Assembly (NCBI GenBank): GCA_934533005.1
Contig: CAKTBC010000006.1
Span: 1-40,284, forward strand
Length of the DNA: 40,284 nt
Source of the DNA: an uncultured Oscillospiraceae bacterium
GTDB lineage: Bacteria > Bacillota > Clostridia > Oscillospirales > Oscillospiraceae
Reading direction: 5' to 3'
The translations under genes were made by a program, and so were the position numbers. Below, piece by piece: positions 6,256-14,520 of the stretch. Position 1 is the stretch's first letter; each line of letters begins with the position of its first letter. Below the pieces are notes generated by a model, which had not been told where the DNA came from, did not search any database, and saw only the letters and a program-made list of their open reading frames with translations.

Positions 6256-7461
6256 TTATTTATCCGGGTGATAGTTTTTGGCAAGGCCGCCCTCAGCGGT
6301 CTCGCGGTAAACGCGGTTCAAGTCCCGCCCCGTTTCGTACATCGTGTGGACAACGGTGTCAAAGGAGATCTTGCTCGTCTCGGAAAGAAAGTTTGCCAGC
6401 GATAGCGCGTTGATGGCGCGCATCGCGGCCACGGCGTTTCGCTCGATGCACGGGATCTGCACCAGCCCCCCGATGGGGTCACACGTGAGTCCAAGATGGT
6501 GCTCCATGGCGACCTCGGCGGCGTAGCCGATCTGGCCGAGCCCCATTTCAAAAAGCTCGCCGAGCGCTGCGGCCGTCATGGAGCAGGCCGAGCCGATCTC
6601 CGCCTGGCAGCCGCACTCCGCGCCGGAGATGGAGGCGTTCGTCTTGATGAGATCGCCGATCACGCCGCCCGCGGCCAGCGCGCGCACCATATCCTCGTCG
6701 GAAAAACCGCGCTCCTCCTGCATGTACAGCAGTGCCGCCGGCATAACGCCGCTCGAGCCGCACGTCGGCGCCGTGACGATCTCGCCGCCGGAGGCGTTCT
6801 GCTCGGCCACCGCGAACGCATACGCGCAAACGAGCCGGTTTTCCCGCGTCTGCGGGCTCTCGTCGATATGGCGGCGGTTGTAGAGATACTGCGCCTTTCG
6901 CTCGACCTCCAGTCCCCCCGGCAGCTCGCCGGTGCGGGTGAGACCGTCGGAAACGCTCTGCTTCATCGTGTTCCATATGTCGAAGAGGTAATCGCGGATC
7001 CCCTCGCTCTCCCGCAGGAACACATAGTCGCTCAGGCGGAGCTTGTTCGCGCTGCAAAAGGCGGAGATCTCGGCATAGCTCTTCTCGGGATAGACCTCCG
7101 GCAGCTCGGTGTCCGGGCGGCCGGGGATGGAGATCGCGCCGCCGCCGACGGAAAGCGCGGTCATCTCGCCGGTGAGCGCGCCGTTCTTATAGGCGCGGAG
7201 CTCCATCGTGTTCGGGTGCGGCAGGTCGGTGCGTTCCGTATTCCAGAGAATGTCGGTGTGCACCGGCGCGAGGGCGTCGCGCACGGCAACGTCGGTCAAA
7301 TGCCCGCGCCCGGTCAGAGCGAGCGAGCCGAAGAGCGTGACCTCATAGCGGTCCGCCTCCGGATGATCGGCACGGAACAAGCGGCAGGCACGGCAGGGGC
7401 CGATGGTGTGGGAGCTGGACGGGCCTCGCCCGACGGAGTAGAGCTCACGCAGCGATTTCAT
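6256..7461 (-). CDS. sdaA: L-serine dehydratase, iron-sulfur, single-chain
   Basis: Iron-sulfur L-serine deaminase (serine to pyruvate and ammonia), 401 aa, with the beta and alpha domains in one chain. GRGPSSSHTIGP (11-22) is the substrate-binding SSSHT segment. The alpha domain carries APTCGSSGVMPA (231-242). Cys285, Cys327 (CDPIGG) and Cys338 (IPC) show the 42- and 11-residue spacing I recall for the three [4Fe-4S] ligands of a characterised homologue. The chain is shorter than E. coli SdaA (about 454 aa). I start it at the ATG at 7461, which overlaps the queT stop as ATGA, with GGAAAGGAAG upstream; a longer open frame to 7662 lies inside queT and is not family-like. It is the last gene of queH-queT-sdaA. 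Confidence 0.93.
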   Translation of the reverse strand: MKSLRELYSVGRGPSSSHTIGPCRACRLFRADHPEADRYEVTLFGSLALTGRGHLTDVAVRDALAPVHTDILWNTERTDLPHPNTMELRAYKNGALTGEMTALSVGGGAISIPGRPDTELPEVYPEKSYAEISAFCSANKLRLSDYVFLRESEGIRDYLFDIWNTMKQSVSDGLTRTGELPGGLEVERKAQYLYNRRHIDESPQTRENRLVCAYAFAVAEQNASGGEIVTAPTCGSSGVMPAALLYMQEERGFSDEDMVRALAAGGVIGDLIKTNASISGAECGCQAEIGSACSMTAAALGELFEMGLGQIGYAAEVAMEHHLGLTCDPIGGLVQIPCIERNAVAAMRAINALSLANFLSETSKISFDTVVHTMYETGRDLNRVYRETAEGGLAKNYHPDK

Positions 7462-7994
7462 GCAGCGTTCTTCCTTTCCAAATGAAAGATCCGGGGGATG
7501 AGCGCGAGGAGAGGCATGCCAAGCAGGAACAGCACGCCCGCCTCGCCGAGCGCGACCTCCGCGCCGAAGAGCAGAAAGCTCGGCCAGAAGGCGTCGCGCG
7601 CGAAGCTCCACGCGAGCACCGCGCCGATGACAATGCCGTTCCAGACCACGGGGCTCAGGCACGCAAGAACACGCTTTGCCGTGGAGGGCAGCACGCCGGT
7701 GCGGCGCGCCTCACGCCCGCATGCCGCAGCGCACAGCCCCGCGCCGAGCGTGGCGAGAGAGCCGAAGACGACGTCCAATATCCCGGCGGCGGAGATCATG
7801 TTTGCCAGCGCGCAGCCGAGAAACAATCCGACGGACGTATACGGGAAGAAAACCGGCAGCACGCACAGCGCTTCCGAAATACGAAATTGCAGATTGCCGT
7901 AACTGATGGGGGCAAGGAGCATCGTGAGCGCGGCGTAGAGCGCGCCGACGACGGCGGGAATGATGAGCTTTTCGCGGAGATCGTTGCTGTTCAA
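7458..7994 (-). CDS. queT: QueT-family queuosine-precursor transporter (ECF S component)
   Basis: Hydrophobic protein of 178 aa with five to six membrane segments. It matches the QueT family of S components, which bind queuosine precursors such as preQ1, preQ0 or queuine and work with a shared ECF module. Family-like parts are the start (EKLIIPAVVGALYAALTM), ISYGNLQFRISEALCVLP, and the glycine/alanine-rich FLGCALAN and FGSLATL segments. I start it at a TTG (7992-7994) with AAAGAGGT 8 nt upstream, 29 nt after the queH stop; the extra residues in the longer open frame overlap queH. No ECF ATPase or T subunit is nearby. Downstream it overlaps sdaA by 4 nt. Confidence 0.85.
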   Translation of the reverse strand: MNSNDLREKLIIPAVVGALYAALTMLLAPISYGNLQFRISEALCVLPVFFPYTSVGLFLGCALANMISAAGILDVVFGSLATLGAGLCAAACGREARRTGVLPSTAKRVLACLSPVVWNGIVIGAVLAWSFARDAFWPSFLLFGAEVALGEAGVLFLLGMPLLALIPRIFHLERKNAA

Positions 7995-8023
7995 GACGGG
8001 GTACCTCTTTCTGTGGTTTGTGA

Positions 8024-8629
8024 TTACGAAATATTTTCGGGCAGACCGCAGCCGCACCAGCTCTGGCGGTACAGTCCGTATTCGTGCGAAAGTTCAATGC
8101 TCCGGCGGTAGCCGTCGCGCTTTTTAAAGTCGGACGGCAGCCAGGATACGCCGCATTCCCCGGCGAGCTTTTCGCCGATGGCATTGATGAGCGGGGCGTT
8201 CTTGTGCGGGGAGACGGTGAGCGTTGTGGCGAAATAGTCGTATCCGCCCTCGCGCGCAGCCTCCGCCGTGCGTGAGAGACGGAGGACAAAGCACTCGGTG
8301 CACCGCGCGCCGCCCTCGCTCTCGGCTTCGAGCCCCGCCGCGGCGAGGCGGAACGCTTCCTCGTCCCGCTCCGGGACGATCAGCCCGACGCCTTTACCGA
8401 AAGGCGCGGTTTCGAGCAGATGCTTCTGCCAGAAGAGCCGCTTTTCCCACTCCTCCGCCGGGAGGATGTTCGGGTTATAGAAGAAAACGTCAACATCGAA
8501 GTGCGGCGTGAGCCGCTCGAGACACGCGCTTGAGCACGGGCCGCAGCAGCTGTGGAGGAGGAGCCGGGGGCAGGCATCGAGCGAGGCAATGAGCGCATCC
8601 ATCTCCCGCTGATAGTTTCTCTGCTGCAT
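8024..8629 (-). CDS. queH: Epoxyqueuosine reductase QueH
   Basis: Cytoplasmic iron-sulfur enzyme of the DUF208/QueH family, which reduces epoxyqueuosine to queuosine in tRNA anticodons, 201 aa. Visible motifs: LLHSCCGPCSSACLE (25-39; Cys28, 29, 32, 36), the ARCTECF pair (Cys110, Cys113), the YFATTLTVSPHKN block (132-144) and SWCGCG near the C-terminus (Cys192, Cys194). I start it at the ATG at 8629, because AAAGGAGGGG lies just upstream; an upstream in-frame ATG runs into the promoter. It is first in an operon with queT, which supports a shared job in queuosine salvage. Confidence 0.92.
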   Translation of the reverse strand: MQQRNYQREMDALIASLDACPRLLLHSCCGPCSSACLERLTPHFDVDVFFYNPNILPAEEWEKRLFWQKHLLETAPFGKGVGLIVPERDEEAFRLAAAGLEAESEGGARCTECFVLRLSRTAEAAREGGYDYFATTLTVSPHKNAPLINAIGEKLAGECGVSWLPSDFKKRDGYRRSIELSHEYGLYRQSWCGCGLPENIS

Positions 8630-8642
8630 GGCGTCCCCTCCT

Positions 8643-8671
8643 TTCCCTTCCAAGGGAATACTTATATTATA
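8643..8671 (-). promoter_or_regulatory. -10 element and leader palindrome of the queH operon
   Basis: TATAAT on the minus strand at 8666-8671 gives a short leader. The -35 is poor (TTGTTT, about 15 bp away). A 16-bp palindrome TTCCCTTGGAAGGGAA at 8643-8658 could fold directly before the AAAGGAGG ribosome binding site or bind a dimeric protein. No preQ1 riboswitch consensus was recognised. Confidence 0.45.
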
Positions 8672-8697
8672 ATCTTTTTCCCGAAAAAACAAGGGCA

Positions 8698-8727
8698 TTG
8701 ACGAAACTTGTGCGACCAGAGTAAAAT
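8698..8727 (+). promoter_or_regulatory. Promoter of the dCMP deaminase gene
   Basis: -35 TTGACG (8698-8703) and -10 TAAAAT (8722-8727) with an 18-bp spacer, 36 nt before the ATG at 8764. It is back to back with the queH promoter. Confidence 0.7.
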
Positions 8728-8763
8728 GGAAGTGATAACATAGAAAAAAGGACGGAAAAACCT

Positions 8764-9240
8764 ATGGACAACCGCCGCAGCAAGGAGAATTACTATCTCG
8801 ACATTGCCGAGGCCGCTCTGGAGCGCAGCACCTGTCTCCGGCGGCAGTTCGGCGCGATCATCGTGCGTGACGACGAGATCGTCGCCACCGGCTACAACGG
8901 CGCGCCGCGCGGACGGCGCAACTGCTCCGATCTCGGCTATTGCGCCCGGCGCGAGCTGAACATCCCCGCCGGAGAGCGGTATGAGCTCTGCCGCAGCGTC
9001 CATGCCGAGGCGAACGCCATCATCTCCGCCGCGCGGCGCGACATGATGGGCGCGACGCTCTATCTTGTCGGGCATGACGCCGTTACCGGCGAACACTACC
9101 CGGAGACGACACCCTGCGCCATGTGCCGCCGGCTCATCATCAACGCCGGCATCGCGCAGGTCGTCTGCCGCACCGGGCGCAACGAGTACACGACCACGCT
9201 CGTCCGTGACTGGGTATATCACGATGACTCCATCGAGTGA
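8764..9240 (+). CDS. Deoxycytidylate deaminase (ComEB family)
   Basis: Zinc-dependent dCMP deaminase (dCMP to dUMP, feeding thymidylate synthesis), 158 aa. The cytidine/deoxycytidylate deaminase signature is complete: HAEANAI with His80 as zinc ligand and Glu82 as proton shuttle, and PCAMC with Cys118 and Cys121 as the other ligands. GYNGAPRG (43-50) and the inserted NCSDLGYC segment with Cys54 and Cys60 are typical of the ComEB/dCMP deaminase branch, as is the TPCAMC start. AAAGGACGG about 10 nt upstream is the ribosome binding site. The next gene starts 17 nt before this one ends. Confidence 0.93.
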   Translation: MDNRRSKENYYLDIAEAALERSTCLRRQFGAIIVRDDEIVATGYNGAPRGRRNCSDLGYCARRELNIPAGERYELCRSVHAEANAIISAARRDMMGATLYLVGHDAVTGEHYPETTPCAMCRRLIINAGIAQVVCRTGRNEYTTTLVRDWVYHDDSIE

Positions 9241-10948
9241 TACTGCGCGAAAAAATCGTCTCGACCGCCGCGACGCGCTCTTTTTCCTGCTGCTCGCGGC
9301 GGCCGCGGCGTTTTTCTGCGTCCGCGCCCGCTACGGCTTTGCGAATATCGACGAATCGTTCTACCCCACGATCGCCCGCCGTCTGACGCAGGGCGACCGG
9401 CTGCTCATCGACGAGTGGCACGTTTCGCAGCTCTCGAGCGTGCTGCTGTATCTGCCGGTTCGGCTCTATGAGCGCCTGAGCGGCGGGACGGACGGTATCT
9501 ATCTCGCGCTCCGGTATCTTTTCGCGGCGGTGCAGAGTCTCGTCTCTGCCGCTATCTATCTCCGGCTGCGGCGGTACGATCGCACCGGGGCAGCGGCGGG
9601 CGCGCTCGCGCTTGCGGTGTATGCGCCGTTCGGCATCAACGCGCTCAGCTATAATTCGTTCGGCGTGCTTTTTCTGGCACTGACCGGTGCGCTGCTCGTC
9701 CCGGCGGAGAAAGAGAGCCGCGCGGCGTACTTTCTTGCAGGGTTGTGCTTTGCCGGGGCGGTGCTCTGCTGCCCGTATCTGGCGTTTGTATATTTCCTGT
9801 ACGCACTCGCCGTGGCGCTGCTGCGAAAGCGCGAGGGGTGCCTTCCGGCCTTTTCGCCGCGCGCGTTCGGTCTTTTCACGCTCGGTGCGGCGCTGCTCGC
9901 GGCGGCGTTTTTCCTTGTCGGGCTCCGCGGCGCAGATCTTTCCAAGCTCCCCGCCGCGCTGCGCGGCATTTTCTCCGATCCGGAGCACGCGGGGCAGACA
10001 TCGTTTCCCCTCTCGCTGCTGCTCTTGCTGCTGCGGTATCCATACCATGTGTTCTACCGCGCCCATCCCCTGCCGGGCGCGTGTCTGTTTCTGGTGTTTG
10101 CACTCGCGCTTGCCGCGCGGTTGGATAAGCACCGGGAAAAGCACGCCGCGGCGTACTTTCTCGCCGGAGCTCTTCTCACGGCAGCGGCGGAGATCCTCTA
10201 TGCCGTGCTCTGGCCGCAGCCCAACTTCCTGATGTATGCCGTGAACGTCCTCGCGCTGCTCTGCTTCATGCTCACGCCGCCGTCGGACGCGGATACCGTG
10301 CGGCGTCTCGCACTGCTGTGGTGGCTGCCGGGGATGCTCTATTCCGCGCTCGTCATTCTTGGCTCCAATCAGGGACAGTACGCGGTCTTTTCCGCCGCAG
10401 CGAGCGCCGTTCCGTGCAGCATAGCAGTCATTTTCCGCACGACGAAGCGGATCTTTCCGGAAAAACGGCCGCTTCGTGCCGCAGCGCTCGTCGTGCTCCT
10501 GCTCTTGCAGATCGGCGGCGCAGCCTATCTCCGGTACCGGAACGTTTTCTGGGGCGCAACGATCCGCGAGCAGACCGAGGCCATCACGGAAGGAACGCAC
10601 AAAGGTCTTATCGTCGAGCCGGAAGCAGCGGAGGAATACGCGGCCACCCAGCGCGTCATGGCGGAGCTCGCGCGCCGCAGCGGCGGCGGGCGTGTTCTGG
10701 TGCTCACAGGCAATACATGGATGAGCATGGGCGCTTATCAAAACGCCGCCTACTCCCCCTGGCTCTCCGGTCTGGACGATGCGACACTCGACCGGCTGGA
10801 GCTGTACTACGCGCTCAACCCGGAAAACCGCCCCATAGTGGTCTGGGCCGCCGCGAAGGACGCGGCGTTCGCCGAGACGTTCTGCCGGCGGTTTTCGTAT
10901 CTGGCGGAAACGACGCCGGACGGCATTTTCCTGACGCCCGCACAATAG
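9224..10948 (+). CDS. Polytopic membrane protein, GT-C glycosyltransferase-like
   Basis: Very hydrophobic protein of 574 aa with about a dozen membrane segments, starting at about residue 19 after a charged leader (ARKNRLDRRD). The first outer loop carries NIDESFYP, an Asp-Glu pair placed like the catalytic acidic motif of GT-C lipid-linked sugar transferases (ArnT/PMT type). The C-terminal 120 residues (EQTEAITEGTHKGLIVEP onward) form a soluble extracytoplasmic domain. The ATG at 9224 overlaps the deaminase end by 17 nt and has no good ribosome binding site, so expression may depend on translational coupling. It probably transfers a sugar or alcohol phosphate to a surface polymer, which fits the phosphocholine gene downstream. 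The family assignment is tentative. Confidence 0.6.
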   Translation: MTPSSDTARKNRLDRRDALFFLLLAAAAAFFCVRARYGFANIDESFYPTIARRLTQGDRLLIDEWHVSQLSSVLLYLPVRLYERLSGGTDGIYLALRYLFAAVQSLVSAAIYLRLRRYDRTGAAAGALALAVYAPFGINALSYNSFGVLFLALTGALLVPAEKESRAAYFLAGLCFAGAVLCCPYLAFVYFLYALAVALLRKREGCLPAFSPRAFGLFTLGAALLAAAFFLVGLRGADLSKLPAALRGIFSDPEHAGQTSFPLSLLLLLLRYPYHVFYRAHPLPGACLFLVFALALAARLDKHREKHAAAYFLAGALLTAAAEILYAVLWPQPNFLMYAVNVLALLCFMLTPPSDADTVRRLALLWWLPGMLYSALVILGSNQGQYAVFSAAASAVPCSIAVIFRTTKRIFPEKRPLRAAALVVLLLLQIGGAAYLRYRNVFWGATIREQTEAITEGTHKGLIVEPEAAEEYAATQRVMAELARRSGGGRVLVLTGNTWMSMGAYQNAAYSPWLSGLDDATLDRLELYYALNPENRPIVVWAAAKDAAFAETFCRRFSYLAETTPDGIFLTPAQ

Positions 10949-11020
10949 ATGGCCGGTCAGTGAAGACCACCGCTGCACATACGGCCTACGAAACCCCCGA
11001 AAAATATTTAATGGTAAATA

Positions 11021-11049
11021 AAACTCCGAGCTGATACGGTTCGGAGTTT
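11021..11049 (+). other. Hairpin before the phosphocholine gene
   Basis: AAACTCCGA (11021-11029) pairs with TCGGAGTTT (11041-11049) around an 11-nt loop. It is followed by GATTAAAAAAATTG on the plus strand, so it is not a standard plus-strand terminator. On the minus strand the stem runs into TTTTATTT. It may be a weak terminator or a leader element for the next gene. Confidence 0.4.
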
Positions 11050-11090
11050 GATTAAAAAAATTGTTCACAAAATCAAAAGGAGAGAAGTAC

Positions 11091-12860
11091 ATGAACAAGC
11101 AGGAGAGCGATATCCTGAACACCATTTTGTTGGAACCGTTCATCAATCAGCGCATTCTGGCCGAGGTATCCGGGCATTCGTTGGGTGTGGTGAACCGCTC
11201 GCTCAAGGAGCTTATCAAAGCGGGCTATCTCGATGACACGATCCGCCCCACGGCGAAAGCCATCACAGAATTCCGGCAGAAAACGCCGAAGCGCGCCATT
11301 ATTCTGGCCGCCGGCTTCGGTATGCGAATGGTCCCCATCAACACAGAGATGCCGAAGGGGCTTCTGGAGGTTAACGGCGAGCCTTTGATCGAGCGCATCA
11401 TCAAGCAGCTTCAGGAAGTCGGCATCCGGGAAATTTATGTTGTCGTTGGCTTCATGAAGGAAAAATATGAATACCTGATCGATGAGTATGGCGTGGAGCT
11501 GGTCGTTAATCCGGATTATGCAGCAAAGAACAACCTGCATTCGGTCAGGCTTGCAAAAGAGCATCTGGAAAATGCATACGTCATCCCCTGCGACATCTGG
11601 TGTGACCGAAATCCGTTCCACCGGCATGAGCTTTATTCGTGGTATATGGTCAGCGACCTCGTGGATAACGAGAGCAATGTCCGCGTCAACCGCAAGATGG
11701 AGCTTGTAACCGTCCCGGAGCGTTTCGGCGGCAACGCAATGATCGGTATCTGCTATCTGGTGAAGGAGGACGCGGATACGGTCGCGGAGCGTATCGAGGA
11801 TCTCTGCCGGGATCCGCGGCATGACGGGGCCTTCTGGGAAGAAGCTCTTTACAGCAAAGACCGAATGATCGTCGCCGCCCGCGTGGTGCATTCCACAGAT
11901 GTTGTGGAGATCAACACCTACGAGCAGCTTCGGGAAATCGACAGCGATTCCAACCAGCTGAAAACCGACGCGATCCAGGTGATCTGTGCAGCCTTGAACG
12001 CAAAGGCCGAAGAGGTCACGGATATCACCGTTTTGAAAAAGGGCATGACAAACCGGTCTTTCCTGTTCTCCTGCAAGGGGCAAAAATACATCATGCGTAT
12101 TCCGGGAGAGGGAACCGAACAGCTTATCAACCGGCGGCAGGAAGCGGCTGTTTATCAGGTCATCGCCGGAAAACACATCTGTGACGACGTGGAATACATC
12201 AATCCGGAAAACGGCTACAAGATCACCCGTTTTCTCGAAGGCGCCAGAGTGTGCGACCCTTTGAACTACGAAGACGTCAAAAAATGCATGCAGCGGGTGA
12301 GAGCGTTCCACGAGCTGAAGCTGAAAGTGGATCATGCGTTTGATATCTTCGGGCAAATGGAGTTTTATGAGACGCTGTGGGAAGGAACGCCGTCGGTTTA
12401 TAAGGATTATGAGAAAACGAAAGCCAACGTTTTGTCCTTAAAGCCCTACATCGATGCGCATGTCCGGGAAAAGGTTTTGACCCATATTGACGCGGTGCCG
12501 GATAATCTGCTGTTTGTGACGAAGGACGGAAAAGAGGAGATCCAGCTGATCGACTGGGAGTATGCGGGAATGCAGGATCCTCACGTCGATGTAGCGATGT
12601 TCTGTATTTATTCGCTTTACAGCAAACGCCAGGCAGACCGGCTGATCGCGGCCTATTTTACCGAGGGCTGCGACGATGAGACCAGGATCAAGATCTATTG
12701 CTATATTGCAGCCTGCGGACTGCTGTGGAGCAACTGGTGCGAGTATAAGCGGAATCTCGGCGTGGAGTTCGGCGAGTATTCTCTGCGGCAATATCGCTAT
12801 GCGAAGGATTACTACCGGATCGTTCAGGAGGAATTGAAAAAGCTCCAGGAAAAAAACTGA
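11091..12860 (+). CDS. wHTH - phosphocholine cytidylyltransferase - choline kinase fusion (LicC-LicA type)
   Basis: Three-part protein of 589 aa. Residues 1-58 form a winged-helix DNA-binding domain (NQRILAEVSGHSLGVVNRSL). Residues 66-285 are a nucleotidyltransferase with LAAGFGMRM...TEMPKGLLEVNG (72-96) and the metal-binding CDIW (167-170), like LicC, which makes CDP-choline. Residues 290-585 are an aminoglycoside/choline-kinase fold with HIDAVPDN (His465, Asp467, Asn472) and IDWEYAG (Asp488), like LicA. Together they would turn choline into CDP-choline for teichoic acid or glycan decoration. The ATG at 11091 has AAAAGGAGA 7 nt upstream. Codon use is less G/C-biased than in the neighbours, which suggests transfer. 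No LicB transporter or LicD transferase is in the window. Confidence 0.82.
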   Translation: MNKQESDILNTILLEPFINQRILAEVSGHSLGVVNRSLKELIKAGYLDDTIRPTAKAITEFRQKTPKRAIILAAGFGMRMVPINTEMPKGLLEVNGEPLIERIIKQLQEVGIREIYVVVGFMKEKYEYLIDEYGVELVVNPDYAAKNNLHSVRLAKEHLENAYVIPCDIWCDRNPFHRHELYSWYMVSDLVDNESNVRVNRKMELVTVPERFGGNAMIGICYLVKEDADTVAERIEDLCRDPRHDGAFWEEALYSKDRMIVAARVVHSTDVVEINTYEQLREIDSDSNQLKTDAIQVICAALNAKAEEVTDITVLKKGMTNRSFLFSCKGQKYIMRIPGEGTEQLINRRQEAAVYQVIAGKHICDDVEYINPENGYKITRFLEGARVCDPLNYEDVKKCMQRVRAFHELKLKVDHAFDIFGQMEFYETLWEGTPSVYKDYEKTKANVLSLKPYIDAHVREKVLTHIDAVPDNLLFVTKDGKEEIQLIDWEYAGMQDPHVDVAMFCIYSLYSKRQADRLIAAYFTEGCDDETRIKIYCYIAACGLLWSNWCEYKRNLGVEFGEYSLRQYRYAKDYYRIVQEELKKLQEKN

Positions 12861-12885
12861 CCGCCGAAAGCAGCGACAGAGTATG

Positions 12886-12927
12886 AAATCGCCGCCGTTT
12901 CCAATGCGAAACGGCGGCGATTTTCTA
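12886..12927. terminator. Terminator between convergent genes
   Basis: A 15-bp perfect stem (12886-12900 with 12909-12923; AAATCGCCGCCGTTT arm) has an 8-nt loop and ends TTTTCTAATC on the plus strand. It lies between the phosphocholine gene and the convergent symporter and may serve both, more convincingly the plus strand. Confidence 0.85.
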
Positions 12928-12935
12928 ATCCTGCT

Positions 12936-14357
12936 TTACAGCTGTTCCTTCATTTTGTTCCGCGCGATGGCAACGACCGTGCCGGTGAGAGCGAAGAGGG
13001 CGAGCGCGTTCGGGAGTACCATGAGGTTGTTGAAAAGGTCGGTGAGCTCCCAGACGAGATCGTTGGACATCATCGTTCCGGCGAAAATGAACACAAGGGC
13101 GATGACCGTATAGACCGCCGTGCTGCGCTTTGCGTTTTCGCGGCCGAAGAGATAGATCACGTTGATCTTGCCGAAGAGGTTCCAGCTCAGCACCGTGGAG
13201 AATGCGAAGAAGAAGAGGCACACCGCCACGAAAATTGCGCCAAAGCGGCTGCCAAACACGGTGCCGAACGCGGTCTGCGCGAGATTGCTCTTGCCGAGGA
13301 TCTCGGTCACGCTGCCGGTGTAGCCGTTGGCGAGCGGGCCGTCGGGCGTATAGAGCGTGGAGATGATGACGAGCGCGTTGAGCGTGAGGACAACGAACGT
13401 GTCCATGAATACGCCGATCATCGCCACAACGCCCTGCTCGTGCGGGGACTTGACGTGCGCCTGCGCGTGGGCGTGAGGCGTGGAGCCCATGCCGGCCTCG
13501 TTGGAGAAGAGACCGCGCTTAGCGCCCTGCGAAAGCGCCGTTTTCAGCGCATAGCCGAAGCCGCCGCCGATGATGGCCTGCGGCTGGAAGGCATACCGGA
13601 AAATCATGCCGAATGTCGCGGGGATGTACCGGATGCGGACGACAAGCACAACAAGCGCGCCCGCGAGGAAGAGCGCCGCCATGACCGGCACAATCTTTTC
13701 CGCAACGGCGGCGAGACGGCGCACGCCGCCGAGGAAGATGATGCCGCAGAGGAGTACGAGCGCGATGCCGACGACCCACGCCGGCACGCCGAACGCGGTC
13801 TCAAACGTGGAGCCGATGGAGTTGGACTGCACCATGCACCCCATGAAGCCGAGTGCAAGAATGATGGCGACAGCGAAGAAGCCCGCGAGGAACTTTCCGA
13901 AGCCGCCCTTAAAAGCGGTTGTGATGTAATACACCGGACCGCCGTGGATCGTGCCGTCCTTATCGACCTGCCGGGTGGTCAGCGCGAGCGTCGCCTCGGC
14001 ATAAATGGTCGCCATGCCGAAAAAGGCGATGATCCACATCCAGAAGATGGCGCCGGGGCCGCCGGTCAGAATGGCGCCGGACGCGCCGACGATGTTGCCG
14101 GTACCGACCTGCGCGGCAATGGCGGTGGCGAGCGCCTGAAAGGAGCTCATGCCGCTCTCGTGCTTCTCGCCGCGGAGCGTGAGATTGCCGAATACGCGGC
14201 GCATCCCCTCGCCAAAGCAGCGCACCTGTACAAAGCGCGTGCGGATCGAGTACCAGAGCCCGACGGCGATGAGAAGAAAGACGAGAACATAGTTGGAAAG
14301 GTATGTGTTGAGATCGCATACCACGGGGTAAAGCGCGTTTTCGATGGCGGTGAACAT
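12936..14357 (-). CDS. Alanine/glycine:sodium symporter (AGCS family, AlsT-like)
   Basis: Inner-membrane sodium-coupled amino-acid carrier, 473 aa, the usual AGCS size, with about eleven membrane segments. Family signatures: GTGNIVGASGAILTGGPGA, FWMWIIAFFGMATIYAEATL, and the late SNEAGMGSTPHAHA block. The ATG at 14357 has AAGGAGGATC about 7 nt upstream. A longer open frame to 14504 is rejected because it runs through the riboswitch terminator. The glycine riboswitch upstream makes glycine a likely substrate or signal, alongside alanine, which is the classical substrate of the family. The gene stands alone. Confidence 0.93.
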   Translation of the reverse strand: MFTAIENALYPVVCDLNTYLSNYVLVFLLIAVGLWYSIRTRFVQVRCFGEGMRRVFGNLTLRGEKHESGMSSFQALATAIAAQVGTGNIVGASGAILTGGPGAIFWMWIIAFFGMATIYAEATLALTTRQVDKDGTIHGGPVYYITTAFKGGFGKFLAGFFAVAIILALGFMGCMVQSNSIGSTFETAFGVPAWVVGIALVLLCGIIFLGGVRRLAAVAEKIVPVMAALFLAGALVVLVVRIRYIPATFGMIFRYAFQPQAIIGGGFGYALKTALSQGAKRGLFSNEAGMGSTPHAHAQAHVKSPHEQGVVAMIGVFMDTFVVLTLNALVIISTLYTPDGPLANGYTGSVTEILGKSNLAQTAFGTVFGSRFGAIFVAVCLFFFAFSTVLSWNLFGKINVIYLFGRENAKRSTAVYTVIALVFIFAGTMMSNDLVWELTDLFNNLMVLPNALALFALTGTVVAIARNKMKEQL

Positions 14358-14375
14358 GTGCGGGATCCTCCTTAG

Positions 14376-14430
14376 AGCGTCGATTGACAAGGGAACGCGC
14401 GGTTCGGCCGGGCCCTTGTTAATCGACGCT
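14376..14430 (-). repeat. 18-bp inverted repeat in the symporter leader
   Basis: Arms at 14376-14393 and 14413-14430 (AGCGTCGATT then ACAAGGG, with one mismatch) flank a 19-nt GC-rich loop. It lies after the riboswitch terminator T-run and ends two bases before the AAGGAGG ribosome binding site. It has no T-run of its own. It could be a second leader hairpin controlling translation or mRNA stability, or a protein operator. Confidence 0.75.
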
Positions 14431-14437
14431 AGAAAAT

Positions 14438-14466
14438 AGAAAAAAGCTGCCGGTTTTTCGGCAGCT
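14438..14466 (-). terminator. Riboswitch expression-platform terminator
   Basis: The stem AGCTGCCG/CGGCAGCT (14445-14452 with 14459-14466) is followed on the minus strand by TTTTTTCTATTTT. It sits about 55 nt downstream of the glycine aptamer, so it is the transcription-attenuation platform for the symporter gene. Confidence 0.9.
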
Positions 14467-14520
14467 CCGGAGAGAATATGCAGTTTCGGAAATACCCCGT
14501 GCATGTTCGCGGTCTATCAC

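Noticed and set aside
8630..8697. preQ1 riboswitch expected upstream of queH-queT
   Set aside because: No conserved preQ1 aptamer core was found; the leader after the -10 is too short and holds only a palindrome and the ribosome binding site.
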